This document shows positions 24,597 through 35,329 of a stretch of 64,000 bases of DNA, piece by piece (position 1 is the stretch's first letter; each line of letters opens with the position of its first letter). The notes under the pieces were generated by a model. It worked only from the letters and a program-made list of their open reading frames with translations. It searched no databases and was not told the origin of the DNA. The DNA is from Hirsutella rhossiliensis (lineage: Eukaryota > Ascomycota > Sordariomycetes > Hypocreales > Ophiocordycipitaceae): positions 5,952,001 through 6,016,000 of the forward strand of contig NW_025408670.1 in NCBI RefSeq assembly GCF_020360975.1. The letters are read 5' to 3'. A program made the translations under genes and the position numbers.

Positions 24597-27500
24597 TCAC
24601 ACAAATCCCCTGATGCCCCTCAGGCCCGACGACTTCTTTTCCTTCTTTGGCTTGCTCGAGTTAACATTTGCTTCCTCCCTGCCGCCCTTGTCCCGGCCGT
24701 CCTTTCGAGCCCGGCTCGGAAACCCACCTGTCAATCAGTCTGTCAGCCATCTGGCCCTGCCTGCAATCCTGTCCTTCGACTTGACTTACTGCCAAAGTGT
24801 CGAGCGTCACCGGTGCCGAGGGGCACTGGGCCCGCACCGAATCCCTCTGGAGCGCTCCCCCGTCGCTCAAGCTCTGCCGAAGTAGGTGTGCCCGGGTGCG
24901 ATGCCAACGGCGGCGTCACGTTGTATGCCGTGCCTTCGGCGTCGGATACGGACAGGTGCGACCGGGCCATCACCACCGCCGGACTGGCGGGAGACATGGA
25001 CCAGCAGTCGCCGCTCGGCGCCTGCGGTTCCTGCGCCCCGGCGGATTCCGCCAACGTCTCCGATTGCATGTCCAGCAGTGATGACTGCAGGGCCGTATAC
25101 TTGCGCATGAGCAGGTTGTATTGCCTCTGCAACTCGGCCTGCTTGGCTCGGCTTGCCGCAAAGGCGCTCTCAATCACCAGATTCGAGTTGGACCCCGGCC
25201 GTTCCTTTTCCTCCTGGGTGTCTGCGAGCTGTGCTTGGAGCTCTCTCACCTGGGCTTGCAGCAGACTTCTTGTTCGCTCGGCGTCGTGTTCCTGCGCCGC
25301 CAGTCCTTTCTTCATCATTTCCACCTGCGCCTCGGCCGCCTGTGCTGAGCTCAGTGCCGCCTTCCACTCCATATCCCGCACCTGATGGTCGTGCTCCGAT
25401 TTGGTCAGCTCTTGGACTTGGGCCCTCAGCCGGGCCATCTCTGCCCCCTGTATCTCGATTGACTGCATGCTCTGCTTCCAGTTGAGCTCCTTGACCTCGG
25501 CTTCGCAGACAAGCTTGCGCAGCTTTTCGCACTCTTGCTTGGACTCCTCCAGCTCTCGCCCGAGGGCGCCTAGCTCAGCAGAGGCCTTCTTCGATTCGTC
25601 CCGCAGGTGCTTGAGCTTGCTGGCCAGATCCGATTCCCACTTCTTGGCCAAGGCCCGGCCCTTCTCCGACTCTTTTCGAACCTGCCTCTCGGCCTTTTTG
25701 GCTTCCTCGAAGCGGCTCTTGAGGTTGCGATTCATCATGACCAGATTCTGCGTCTCGGCCTCCGTGGCGGCCTCCACCACCTGCCGGCGCCGCAGCTCGC
25801 CTATGTGGGCCATGTGCTGTTGCTTGACATACCTTTCGAAACTCAGGTCATTCTCCAACACGAGAACTCGCCGCTGTAGATGCGCCACTTGAGTGCCCAG
25901 CGCCGTCGCGCATAGAAGCGAGCTCGCTGATAGCGGCGGCGCCACGACGGATTGAGCAGCAGCCGCAGGTCTGTCGGCCATAGACTCCTGGTGGCTCAGT
26001 GATAGAGACGGGACGCTGTCGTTCGCCAGAGACTGATGCAGACCCGACTTGATGACCTTGTTAGAGTTAATCAAATCTTGCAGCTGAGTCTGGGATAGAG
26101 ACTGTGTCAACTGTGCTGGAATCGTTGGACTGTCTGTGGCCCGCCCCGACGGCGGACCCTGTTCTCCGCCATGCCTGCCAGAAGGCTGGCTCGAATGAGA
26201 GGCGCGACGCCTTGTCAACAGCGGCGTGACATTGCTCGTCTCCGAGTCCGTAGTGAGCTGAGAGTTCCGCCAGCTGTCCCGCTTGCTTGTGGTGTCGGCC
26301 GGCAGCGTCGACCTAGACACGTCCTTGACGAGCCTGTCATCGACGGCAGCGACATCAGCGCCAGGTATAGGTGGCAATGCCTCTCGACTGGCGCAGTCGA
26401 GATGGTCCGCAGCTCGACAGAGCCCCGTGCAATCGACCAAGACCTCGGCCGCCTCGCTTTTGATCCAGCGGCCGAAATCTGTCTTTTCTGAGTCAATAGT
26501 CAATGTGTAAAAGTTGGGGTGCAGCAAATGGCAGCGCCTGAAGCGCTCGGACCGATGCCTAATCTCGGTGGGCTGAACCTCGATCTCGTCGGGGCTAGAC
26601 ATGTTTGCGTGGCGCAAGTAACGCTGCGGCTTGCGGATGTAATCCATGAAGTTGATGGGATACAAGCCGTACAGAATAGTATAGTAGTTGGAAAGTTGCG
26701 GTACTGAAAAGTCATCGATTTCGGGGTCGTAGGCGCATACGTCCCAGCCCCGAGATTGTTGATCGGCGTCATCCGAGAGGGCGCCGGCGGCCCTCGACCT
26801 TTCTCGATCCCAGAACAGTAAGCGGGCATATATGTTAAAAAGCGTCGGCAGATGCGGGACGAGAGAGCTGGGCATGTGAGGGAGGAGCATGATGAGGACA
26901 GTCAGAGCCGAGGAGACGACTGTCGTCGATGTGTCATGCTGAAGACACGCGAGCAGGTTGCTGAAGATGGAGGTGTGCAGGACCTGATGCAGATGGGGAG
27001 GCTGGTCCTGAATGAAGTCGCAGAAGAACCTCAGAGTCGCATGGCGAAACGACTTCTTGACGAAGCAACCGTTCATGGACGTGAAGAGCGCCTGGGGGTA
27101 GCGTCAGCATTGTGCCAGCTCAATGTCCGTGAGTGGGCACAATACCTTTGGCCTCTTCTTGCCAAAACTTTTCAAAGCCTGCCGGACCAATCTTTCATTG
27201 TATTCGTGGCTCGTGTTTCCCTCGGCCAGGGAGGGGTAGAGTCGAGTCATCCATATGGACAAGAGTCGATCGATGATGGGGTTTGTGGCCAAGTCTGGAG
27301 ACGTGGTGTGGCATGTGTCGGTGACGGTAACCACGTCTACCAGGGCGGCAACGGCTTCGTCTACGACGAGTTTGTCGACGCCCGCGCTGTCCAGAAGACC
27401 TTTGTAAGTATCGAACCACGGGAGAATCCGATCGGGAGTCTTCAACGCCGGCAAAAGCCGCCGCAGTACGGCTATCCACGGGCCCAACGCGGCGGCATTG

Positions 27501-27759
27501 CCTTTGACGTGTTTGTCAAATATAGCCAATAGCTCCTCTTGGAGACGGCCTGAGGCGGCGTCATCGTGCTTTTCATGCCGTTGAAGATAGCCGGCGACGA
27601 CACCGAGTAAGGGGTCGGGCAGGGGCAGCGCCGGCTGCGAGAGAAAGGCATGGATTGCCTTGGAGAGATCCTTCAAAGATCTAGCGGGTGTCGTCTGTCA
27701 GCAGGTTGCCGACAGCTGACGGAGGTTGGAGACGGAACTCACGCGGGAGAAAGCATCAT
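24597..27759 (-). CDS. tsc1: Hamartin (tuberous sclerosis complex subunit Tsc1)
   Basis: Tsc1 stabilises the Tsc2 Rheb-GAP and so restrains TORC1; in fission yeast it also affects amino-acid permease trafficking. Exons 27743-27759, 27146-27680, 24790-27091 and 24597-24727 give 994 residues; introns are 62, 54 and 62 bp. The first exon codes only MMLSPA (last codon split). The N-terminal 300 residues form the helical hamartin core (for example FFCDFIQDQPPHLHQVL). A low-complexity Ser-rich linker follows, then a long coiled coil at roughly 580-860. The last exon adds a Lys/Arg-rich tail ending GLRGIRGFV, in frame only if spliced at 24728-24789. It is divergent from the DJ-1-like gene. Confidence 0.9.
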
Positions 27760-28765
27760 GGGCCCCTTGGCGACTGCATCGGAGCCGTCTTAAAGAGGGG
27801 CAAGCCAGGAGATGGACAAGGCCGGCAGGGCTGGCGGGCAAGGCTGTCAACAAGGTGATGCAGAGACGATGGCACGGCTGAAGGTCCAAGCTCGGTGGCA
27901 AGTGGAGTTTAGGCGAGGGGAAAACTGACCACTAGACGGCTGATGTTGGGCGATCGGCGTGGGGTGCCCCGAAGTCGGGAGTACGGGCACGAATGCGGTC
28001 ATGGGCGCGGGAGCGGGCGGTAGCCGGTACAAGCATCCCTGATACCGGGGCCCTGTCGGCTATAAACCCCCGCAATCCAGGCCGACCGCATGACCCCGCG
28101 AAAATTCCATTTTTGGTCCGAGTGGCCTCACCGTCATCAGCCAACTCTCCGTCTCCAGATGCCCCTGCAGCAGGTACTGATTGACTGGGTAGATACAGTA
28201 CATGCAGATGCAATGGAGCGCAGCAGCTTCACGGGAGCTTCATGGGAACAGCTGTTGCCGCAGGCAATGGGCATTTGGGGGCCTTTGACCGACTGGCGTG
28301 GGGCCACCTTGGGGATAGCTGCTCTTCCTGTCAATCATGGGTGGGGAGACAGAGGTAGCTGAAAGTCCAAACGGATGGCGGCGCCAGAGATGAGGCTCCA
28401 GGTTCAATCTAGAGCTACCTCACTGTACATTGATACCCCGACCCTCCCCCTCCTCCCCCTCCCTCTCCCGTGACTCCATGCCCCTCGCTCCCTCCTCTCT
28501 TCCTCCTCTCTTCCTCCTCTCTTCCTCCTCTCTTCCTCCTCTCTTCCTCCTCTCTTCCTCCTCCTCCGCCTCTTCTTTCCTCCGCCAACGTGTCTTCAAC
28601 CTCCCCCGCCAGTCTTCAGTCTCTCAACACTCGCCACGCAGCCCAATTCCATGCTCCAGTCGCCTCACACGGCCTCAATTGCCCATCCCGAATCCACTCT
28701 TAAATCCACCACCCACGCACTCGTCGATTGCTCACTCTTAATCCAACCTCACCCCTGTCGGCAAG
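27760..28765. promoter_or_regulatory. Divergent intergenic region between tsc1 and the DJ-1-like gene
   Basis: About 1 kb between start codons. The tsc1-proximal half is unremarkable. The DJ-1-proximal half is strongly pyrimidine-rich from about 28435 to 28620, including an 11-bp tandem repeat, which is typical of fungal promoter/5' UTR CT tracts. No ORF is supported. Confidence 0.5.
28490..28565. repeat. 11-bp polypyrimidine minisatellite
   Basis: The unit TCCTCCTCTCT is repeated about six to seven times head to tail, perfectly from 28501 to 28555, and ends some 200 bp upstream of the DJ-1-like ATG. Confidence 0.9.
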
Positions 28766-29777
28766 ATGGCTGCAAACAAGTCTTCCGCCGTTGCGGACCA
28801 AGAACCCATTGATGTCCTCTTCGCCCTGCACCCCAAGTTCGACTTGCTCGACTTTGCGGGGCCATTGGAGGTCATCACCACCGCTGCTCACGACTTCAAA
28901 GACGATTGTACGCCGTGCCCCGCCCCCCTTGCCTGGTTCTGTGCTCGCAAACACTGCTGACGCCTTGTCCGCCGCCCCTGCAGCCACCAAAGCCTTCGAA
29001 GCGACCATTGCGAGCAACGAGCCCAAGGTTCTCAGCTCCCAGGGCGTCGTCATCGGCTCCCAGATCTCTTTCAAGGAGGCCCACGACCGCCTCGAAGACT
29101 TTGACGTCCTCGTCGTCGTTGGCGGCAATTACCAAGAGATCATCGACAAGGAAGCAGAGCCGTCCGGCCTCATCAACGACTTTGCCGAGCTCCAGAAAAA
29201 GGACCCGGCCCGCGAACGAACCATCTTGTCCATCTGCACCGGCTCGCTCTTCCTCGCCAAGGAGGGCATCCTTTCGGGGCTTTCGGCCACGACTCACCCT
29301 GACCACATGACCAAGTTTGAGAATCTCTGCAGCGAGGCCGCGACACGAAACTTGACTGAGCGCACCGACGTCATTGAGGACGCCCGATACGTGGTCAACA
29401 ACCTCCGCTTCGACCTCGGCGATGAGGACGAGAACCCATACATCCGCCGCAAATCTGACTCTGGACGCCGACCCTCGAATGCCCGGTGAGTCCAGCACAA
29501 CATTCCGTGACTTGCCAAACGCTAATGCTCGTGAATATCTAGCAAGGGAAGCATGTCGTGGAAGGGCTCCAACTCGCGCCGGGAATCGATCGCTCGCCGG
29601 GCGGCCATGCGCCTCGGCGGACTCAGGGTCATCACATCAGGGGGAATCAGCTCCGGCATTGACGCGGCCTTGTATCTCGTCAGCGCCCTGGTGGACGATG
29701 AGTGTGCAGTCGAGGTGGCTAGGCTTATGCAATGGAATTGGAGCAAGGGCGTTGTCGTTGACGGTCTCGACGTATAA
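28766..29777 (+). CDS. DJ-1/PfpI-family (class I glutamine amidotransferase-like) protein
   Basis: Exons 28766-28907, 28984-29485 and 29543-29777 give 292 residues; introns are 76 and 57 bp. The fold pattern is DJ-1/PfpI: the first strand DVLFALHPKFDLLDFAGPLEV, the strand DFDVLVVVGG, and the nucleophile elbow ILSICTGSLFLA with Cys132. A Ser/Arg-rich insert spans the last splice site, followed by ITSGGISSGIDAALYLV, a segment typical of AraC-type GATase-like members. Such proteins include isonitrile hydratases, glyoxalase-like enzymes and uncharacterised stress proteins; the reaction here cannot be assigned. No DNA-binding domain is present. Confidence 0.88.
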
Positions 29778-30785
29778 ACAAAGGGATGGCCCCATGCTGG
29801 CAAAAGGTGCCGGCGAAAGATTTGTGCAGACGATTTCAGCAGAAACGATCACATCGAGACTTGGAACAAACAATATCAAAAGTCGAGTCCAATGGACCAT
29901 GGGGTATTAGAAACATGCAAATTCTCAGAAGCTTCCTTTAGTCTATCCGTGAGGCAGATGTTGGGTAGGTAATAATAGCAACAAAGCCAAGGGGGTACTG
30001 AGGGAGAGTGGCTGGATAATGTTGACGGTAAGGCATGTCATGCAGAAGTGCCTGTTGTCCTGCGGGAGCACGAGGACCTGATGTGCATGCTTCCCTCTGC
30101 ACCTTGCGCCGTGCTTGTGCAGATATAGCCCGGGAGAAGAACTGGTTCTGGGCTTCTCTGATGTTGCGAAAGATGGCGCGGGCCGGGTGAGGCTGACGAT
30201 GTGCGCAATGAGGCGTCATTCCTCCGCACCAACTTGCTCGCAGAGCTCAGGCCATCAGCGACGCGGGGCTGCCTTTTGCCTTTCTCAGTACGTTATAACG
30301 ATAGGGAAGTGCTCTGCTAGCTGATATGCATGTATCCGTGTGGCCTCTCGTGCACTCCCGCCCCGATAAGGTAAGCCAGTTGTACTTGGTAGGTACTTGG
30401 CAGCCCAGAAGCCAGATACTTTGGCTTAGCTAATGAAGATGCTTGCCTGATTGAGTCGCAACGCACGCACTGACCCGCTTGGGGCAGGCGCTGCCGTCAC
30501 TCCCCTTCGTGGGGCTTCTTGCCTTGGTATCCGCGACGCGACTTTTCCGTCTCTCGTGTTTCTTTTGCACCAACCATCTTCCCTCCCTCATACCACGAAA
30601 GTCGCACGCATTTCCGCCATCATTCGTTACCAAACAACTGCACCATTATCAAGGACACATGTCCTTTACCCTGACCTTCTTCAACCCCCTGCATCATACA
30701 AACAGCCCTCACGCACCAGCTTCCAACTGCTGCCTACCTTGTCGTCGCTGATGCGTTAGGTCTTTCCGCCTTACCACCGTCTGTC
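29778..30785. promoter_or_regulatory. Spacer: DJ-1-like 3' flank and Acinus-like gene promoter
   Basis: About 1 kb with no supported gene. A pyrimidine-rich stretch at roughly 30540-30720, rich in CTTCC and CACC words, leads into the next start codon and probably contains its 5' UTR. Confidence 0.45.
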
Positions 30786-32675
30786 ATGTCCGACTGGACC
30801 AAACTCAAGGTCACCGAGCTCAAGGCGGAGCTAAAGCGTCGTGGACTCGCCCAGGCTGGCCTCAAGGCTGAGCTGGTCGCGCGCCTTGATGCCGACGACG
30901 ACGAGGCTGCAACTCCCCAGCAGCAGGCCAAGAGCGACCCCCAGTCTACCGGCCAGGACGATGAGACGCACGAGGCGTCGTCAGACAAAACCGTAGAGCC
31001 GGACCCTGTCGAACCACTCCAAGGCACGGAACCCGTCGAGCTAAACAGCACCAAGGCCCGCAAGCCGGCCAGCGACGCGCAGGACAAGCCCGTTGAGCCA
31101 GAGTCCAAGCTCTCTCCGGCCAGTAATGAAGATGATGCCGTTGCAACGGCCAATGAAGAAACCGAGACTGCTCCCGAGTCGCCTTCTCACGCTGATGGCA
31201 CTCCTGGACATGCGCATAGTGCGCAGGACGACCGAGGCCAGAGTCACGAGGCGCATGGTCCATCGACCTCCAATTCTGCCACTACCGAGCCTGTTGTCCC
31301 TGATGCTGCTCCCAACGGTTCTTTTGTGGCGGATAGCGTCAAAAATGGAGATGCCACAGAAGCCATGGCATCCGAAATCGCCGTCGATGCTTTGAAGCGC
31401 AAGCGTCGCTCTGAAAGCCTAACCCCGAAGGAAGAATCGGTCAAACGCAGACGAGCTCAAGAAATTGCTCAAGATGGCGCCAAGGAACCTGCAGCTCAAG
31501 CCGGCCGAGTTCAGGATGACCAGGGCCAAGATGTTTCCATGCCCGACAGGGCCGCTTTAGAAACCCGCGCTCCGGAGACTGCGCCTATCGCCGCCACCAA
31601 AGAAGCTCATGTCGATGCCGAGCCGTCGGCCGCTGAAGTCGAGCCTGCCTTCCATACGAGCACCTCGGCCATCTACATCAACAACTTGATGCGACCCCTA
31701 AGGGAAATCGATCTTCAGACCTTCCTTGTCGAACTTGCGGCTCCATCTGATAGCGCAAGTATTGACGACGTAATCGCGAGATTCTACTTGGACACGATTC
31801 GTACGCATGCGTTTGTCGTCTTTGACTCAACTTCGACAGCTGTTCGTGTCCGAAATAACTTGCACGGGCAGGTGTGGCCCAAAGAGAGCAACAGGAAAGC
31901 ACTCTTTGTCGACTTTATCCCGGTAGACAAGGTCAGGCCCTGGATCGAATTGGAGGAAGAGCACGCCCGCGAGAAGAGGACGGGACTCCGATGGGAGGTT
32001 GTGTACCAGCCAAGCGGCGACGGCAACGACGTTGAGGCGCTGCTGCAATCCAACTCTATCACATCTTCATCTTCTGCTGCGCAACTCATGGGGCGGGCTA
32101 CGACAACGGCTACAGGCATTGAGGGGGCTCCGACCGGTCCGCGCGGTTACCGCCCTTCTGTGGCGCCATCGTCGCGCCATGCCCGTCCTTTGCACTCTGA
32201 TCCAACCGATCCTACAGATAGTCGATCCGGCCAGCCATTTCCCCGAGAGCAGCCACACCTGAGTGGCGTTGATGGCGCCGGTGAGCGGACAATGACGCAG
32301 CCCGTCATTTACTTCGAGGCGGTGTCCGTAACGCTGGCGCGCCGACGACTCCAGGACATGCGGGGCTTTTACACCCGAGACACGATGCGACAAGTGGACC
32401 GTGAAATCAACCGATATTCTTTCCAGGACGACGACAGATTTGTGGACCGCGGAAGAGAGGTCTTTGAAGGCATCAGGCCGCCTCACCGCCAGCAAGCTAT
32501 GGACCGCGAGATGCGCGGTGGCGGCGGGCGAGGTGGCGGGCGAGGCGGAAGACTTCCGCGCCGAGGAGGACCGGCGCCGTACCGCCCCCGCGGAGACCGT
32601 TATATACCCGGATCCGGGGGGCCTGTCGACGATCATGTCTCGCGACACGGCGACGATGATGAGCGCCGCTGGTGA
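30786..32675 (+). CDS. SAP-domain, Acinus-like RNA-binding protein
   Basis: Single exon, 629 residues. An N-terminal SAP motif (residues 1-36: KLKVTELKAELKRRGL, then LKAELVARL) binds nucleic acid in relatives. Residues about 40-285 are acidic, Ala/Pro/Glu-rich and low complexity, with KRKRR and KRRR nuclear-signal-like patches. Residues about 290-385 form a divergent RRM (SAIYINNLMRPL, then HAFVVFDSTSTAV). Near 505-530 PVIYFEAVSVTLARRRL precedes a region resembling the RNPS1/SAP18-binding segment of Acinus. The C-terminus is RGG-rich (GGGRGGGRGGR). The architecture suggests an ASAP/PSAP-type splicing or exon-junction factor; that role is inferred. Confidence 0.85.
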   Translation: MSDWTKLKVTELKAELKRRGLAQAGLKAELVARLDADDDEAATPQQQAKSDPQSTGQDDETHEASSDKTVEPDPVEPLQGTEPVELNSTKARKPASDAQDKPVEPESKLSPASNEDDAVATANEETETAPESPSHADGTPGHAHSAQDDRGQSHEAHGPSTSNSATTEPVVPDAAPNGSFVADSVKNGDATEAMASEIAVDALKRKRRSESLTPKEESVKRRRAQEIAQDGAKEPAAQAGRVQDDQGQDVSMPDRAALETRAPETAPIAATKEAHVDAEPSAAEVEPAFHTSTSAIYINNLMRPLREIDLQTFLVELAAPSDSASIDDVIARFYLDTIRTHAFVVFDSTSTAVRVRNNLHGQVWPKESNRKALFVDFIPVDKVRPWIELEEEHAREKRTGLRWEVVYQPSGDGNDVEALLQSNSITSSSSAAQLMGRATTTATGIEGAPTGPRGYRPSVAPSSRHARPLHSDPTDPTDSRSGQPFPREQPHLSGVDGAGERTMTQPVIYFEAVSVTLARRRLQDMRGFYTRDTMRQVDREINRYSFQDDDRFVDRGREVFEGIRPPHRQQAMDREMRGGGGRGGGRGGRLPRRGGPAPYRPRGDRYIPGSGGPVDDHVSRHGDDDERRW

Positions 32676-33483
32676 TACTCTTGAGTATGATTTGGACATC
32701 CTACGCGCATTTACGGCCGAAATACCCCTGACGATTTGAGAAATCTAACACGAGTTGAACGCCATTGACCTAGTCAACCACTCACACCTACGAGCGGGCT
32801 CGAGACAGATAGTCATAAGCACCGCGAGCGCCATTTCTGTCTTGGGGCATTTTTCTTGAGTCGACCATCGGTGGGCATCTTTGCACGCGCTCTCGCCGGA
32901 ACAGGGCGGCACCTTCACGGTTGACGCGACTGGTGGCGAGCGCCCGTGCAGACTGCCTCTTGAATCGGGTCGTGAGCATTTGGCGTTGCCCTTGGTCATG
33001 GGGAGGCCGTGATGGGGCTGCGGGGTGCGCGGCTTCCCGTCGTAGTCGCAATGAATGCCAAGACATATTCGGCATTAATCCTTGTTCCTAATCATACCTT
33101 GTACAATTGCTCGTGTATACAGTGAGAGGACAGTTGGAGAGTTCATTTGGGGTTTGTGATGGAGGCCTGAGCTGCTATGCGGGGGCGGGACGGGGGCTGG
33201 ACCCCGGACAAGGCTCGGTACAGGCCGCCACCTTACGTTTCAGCATGGCAGGCGGTGGTGGTTTACCAGATGAATGCACACAAGACGCGAAATGACAAAC
33301 TTGGGGGATTTCAAGGAGCAATCCAATCCGTGAATTCACCAGTTACTTTTCCTCCAAGTTCTTTTTGATTTATCTTCGAAGATCACAGCCCAGCGACAAG
33401 ACGCCGTGAACAAACAGACCATGTTCCCTCTCAAAAAGCTTCGTCGCCTAAAAAGCTCCTCCAAATCGACCTTCTGCATGTCG
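32676..33483. other. Convergent spacer
   Basis: 808 bp between the stop codons of the Acinus-like gene (plus) and the CPS-A small subunit gene (minus). Only 3' flanks are expected; short ORFs lack domains. Confidence 0.55.
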
Positions 33484-34992
33484 TTACGCAGCGCTGGCGA
33501 GAGGAGTGGGGTCGACGCCGACTCGCTCCTTGCTCAGAATGTCGAGCAGAAACTGGCTGGGCCGGTTGTCCTTGTAGACCTTCTGGGCGTTCTTGGCGAG
33601 CTGGACGTTCTGGAGGTACTTGTCGAAGAGGTACGCGCTGTCCATGGGACCGCCCCTGGCCTCGGGATGGAACTGCGTGGAGAATATGGGGCGGGTCTTG
33701 TGGACCATGCCTACAACACGTCAAATAAGCTTCTCTTCTTGAGCACCCGGCGAGAACACCAAGGACTTACCTTCATTGCTGCCATCATTCAGATTGACAA
33801 AGAACTCCTTGTAATCGCTGGGCAGGGTGCTGGCGTCGACGGCATAGCCATGATTCTGGCTGGTGATATGGCACTGGCCCGTGGTGAGGTCCAGAGCGGG
33901 GATATTGTGGGCCCGGTTGCCGTACTTGAGCTTGATGGTGCGGGCCCCGACGGCCAGAGCCAGGAGCTGGTGGCCGAGGCAGATCCCCATGATGGGAATC
34001 GACGACGTCTCCATCAGGCGAGCTAGGTTGTAGACAGTCTCCTGGCAGTGGGTCGGGTCGCCCGGGCCGTTGGAGATGAAGACGCCATCAAAGTGCTGGG
34101 CAACCTTGTGGATGGGGTAGTTGTAGGGGAAGACGGTCACGGAGGCACCCCGGCTCACCAGGCTGCGGAGGATGTTCTCCTTGACGCCGCAGTCGAGAAG
34201 GGCCACGTGGAAAGAGGCACCGGGCGACTCGACGGCAAAGGGAGCCTTTGTGCTGACACGCTTGACCAGATTGATCTGGCCAGGGTCGATGAAGCTCTCA
34301 TCCTCGTCGGCGTCGTACTCATCGCCAATGGAGATCCTAGCGAGGGAAGAACCCTGCTCTCGGAGATGGGTGACAATGGCGCGAGTATCGACGCCCGAGA
34401 TGGCGGGGACACCCTCTCGAGCGCACCACTCGCCCAAGCTCTCGACAGCGGTCCAGTGGCTGTAGTTGAGGGCAACATCGGAGACGACGACGCCGGCACA
34501 TTGGATGTGGGGGGACTCGAAGTGCCTGAGGAGATTGAAGCTATCTCGCTCGCTCGAGGGGACGCCGTAGTTGCCAATGAGGGGTTGAGTGAAGACGAGG
34601 ATCTGGCCTCGGTAGGAGGGATCCGTCATGGACTCTGGGTAGCCGACGAGAGAGGTGGTGAAGACGGCCTCACCCGAGATATTGGAGTTGGCACCGAAGG
34701 CCTTGCCCTGGAACACGGGCCCATCCTGCGAGGCGACTTGGTCAGCAGGCCTGGCCTAGAGGCACGAGGGCTGCCCGCGTGGGCGGCCACTTACTCGAAT
34801 GGTGAAGGTGGCAGGCAGCGAAGCCACGGGTGCAGTGGCCCGCAGGCCCTTGAAGGGCATCTTCCTGCCGGTGCTCCCGGCGGCAGCGGCGCGCTGGGAG
34901 AGGAGGCGGGCCTGGAGGACAAAGCGGCCGGCGATGGCGGCGGCGGGTTTGGCCGCCGGCCTGGCGAAGGGTATGGCCAGTCGGGAAAGCAT
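33484..34992 (-). CDS. arg-2/cpa1: Arginine-specific carbamoyl-phosphate synthase, small (glutaminase) subunit, mitochondrial
   Basis: It hydrolyses glutamine and passes ammonia to the large subunit to make carbamoyl phosphate for arginine synthesis. Exons 34795-34992, 33771-34725 and 33484-33710 give 459 residues; introns are 69 and 60 bp. The first about 40 residues are Arg/Ala-rich without acidic residues, a mitochondrial presequence. The N-terminal CPSase domain begins [16 protein letters not shown]. The class I amidotransferase domain has [10 protein letters not shown], the catalytic-Cys motif [11 protein letters not shown] and [12 protein letters not shown] (catalytic His and Glu). The mRNA leader carries a 24-codon attenuator uORF, so translation is probably repressed by arginine. 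Confidence 0.95.
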
Positions 34993-35060
34993 GGCGACCA
35001 ATGACAGGGAGGGATAAAGTAGATGCAAGATAGGGCAGTCGAGGAGATGGGGGAAATTGT

Positions 35061-35329
35061 CTAGGATGACAGGGACCTCCACAAGTGGTCTAGATGGCGG
35101 GCGGTTAGCAGGAACCTCGGTGGCCAAGGAGTCGGATGGCGAGACGACGTACCAGAGAGATAATCCTACGGTGAGGCGCGCATCAGTATGCAAGCCACAT
35201 GGTCAAGCCGACAAGGGACAGGTGGTTGGGGATGGACGAAGAGAGCAAGATGGGGATGGAGATGGAGGGACCGGGGAGAGAAGGGGGAAAGCGTACCTGA
35301 GAGGTGAAGACCGACGAGCGCCCGTTCAT
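35061..35329 (-). CDS. Arginine attenuator peptide (AAP) uORF, spliced
   Basis: An upstream ORF assembled from three exons, 35297-35329, 35153-35165 and 35061-35089, encoding 24 residues plus stop: exactly the AAP length known from Neurospora arg-2 and yeast CPA1. It begins MNGRSSVFTSQ, continues DYLSDH and ends LWRSLSS. The residues important for arginine-dependent ribosome stalling in Neurospora, Asp12 and Trp19, are at the right positions. Introns are 131 bp (35166-35296) and 63 bp (35090-35152); the 63-bp intron contains a GCTAAC branch site. The stop is 68 nt upstream of the main ATG. Function (arginine stalls the ribosome at the uORF stop and lowers downstream translation) is known for the family and inferred here. 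Confidence 0.93.
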
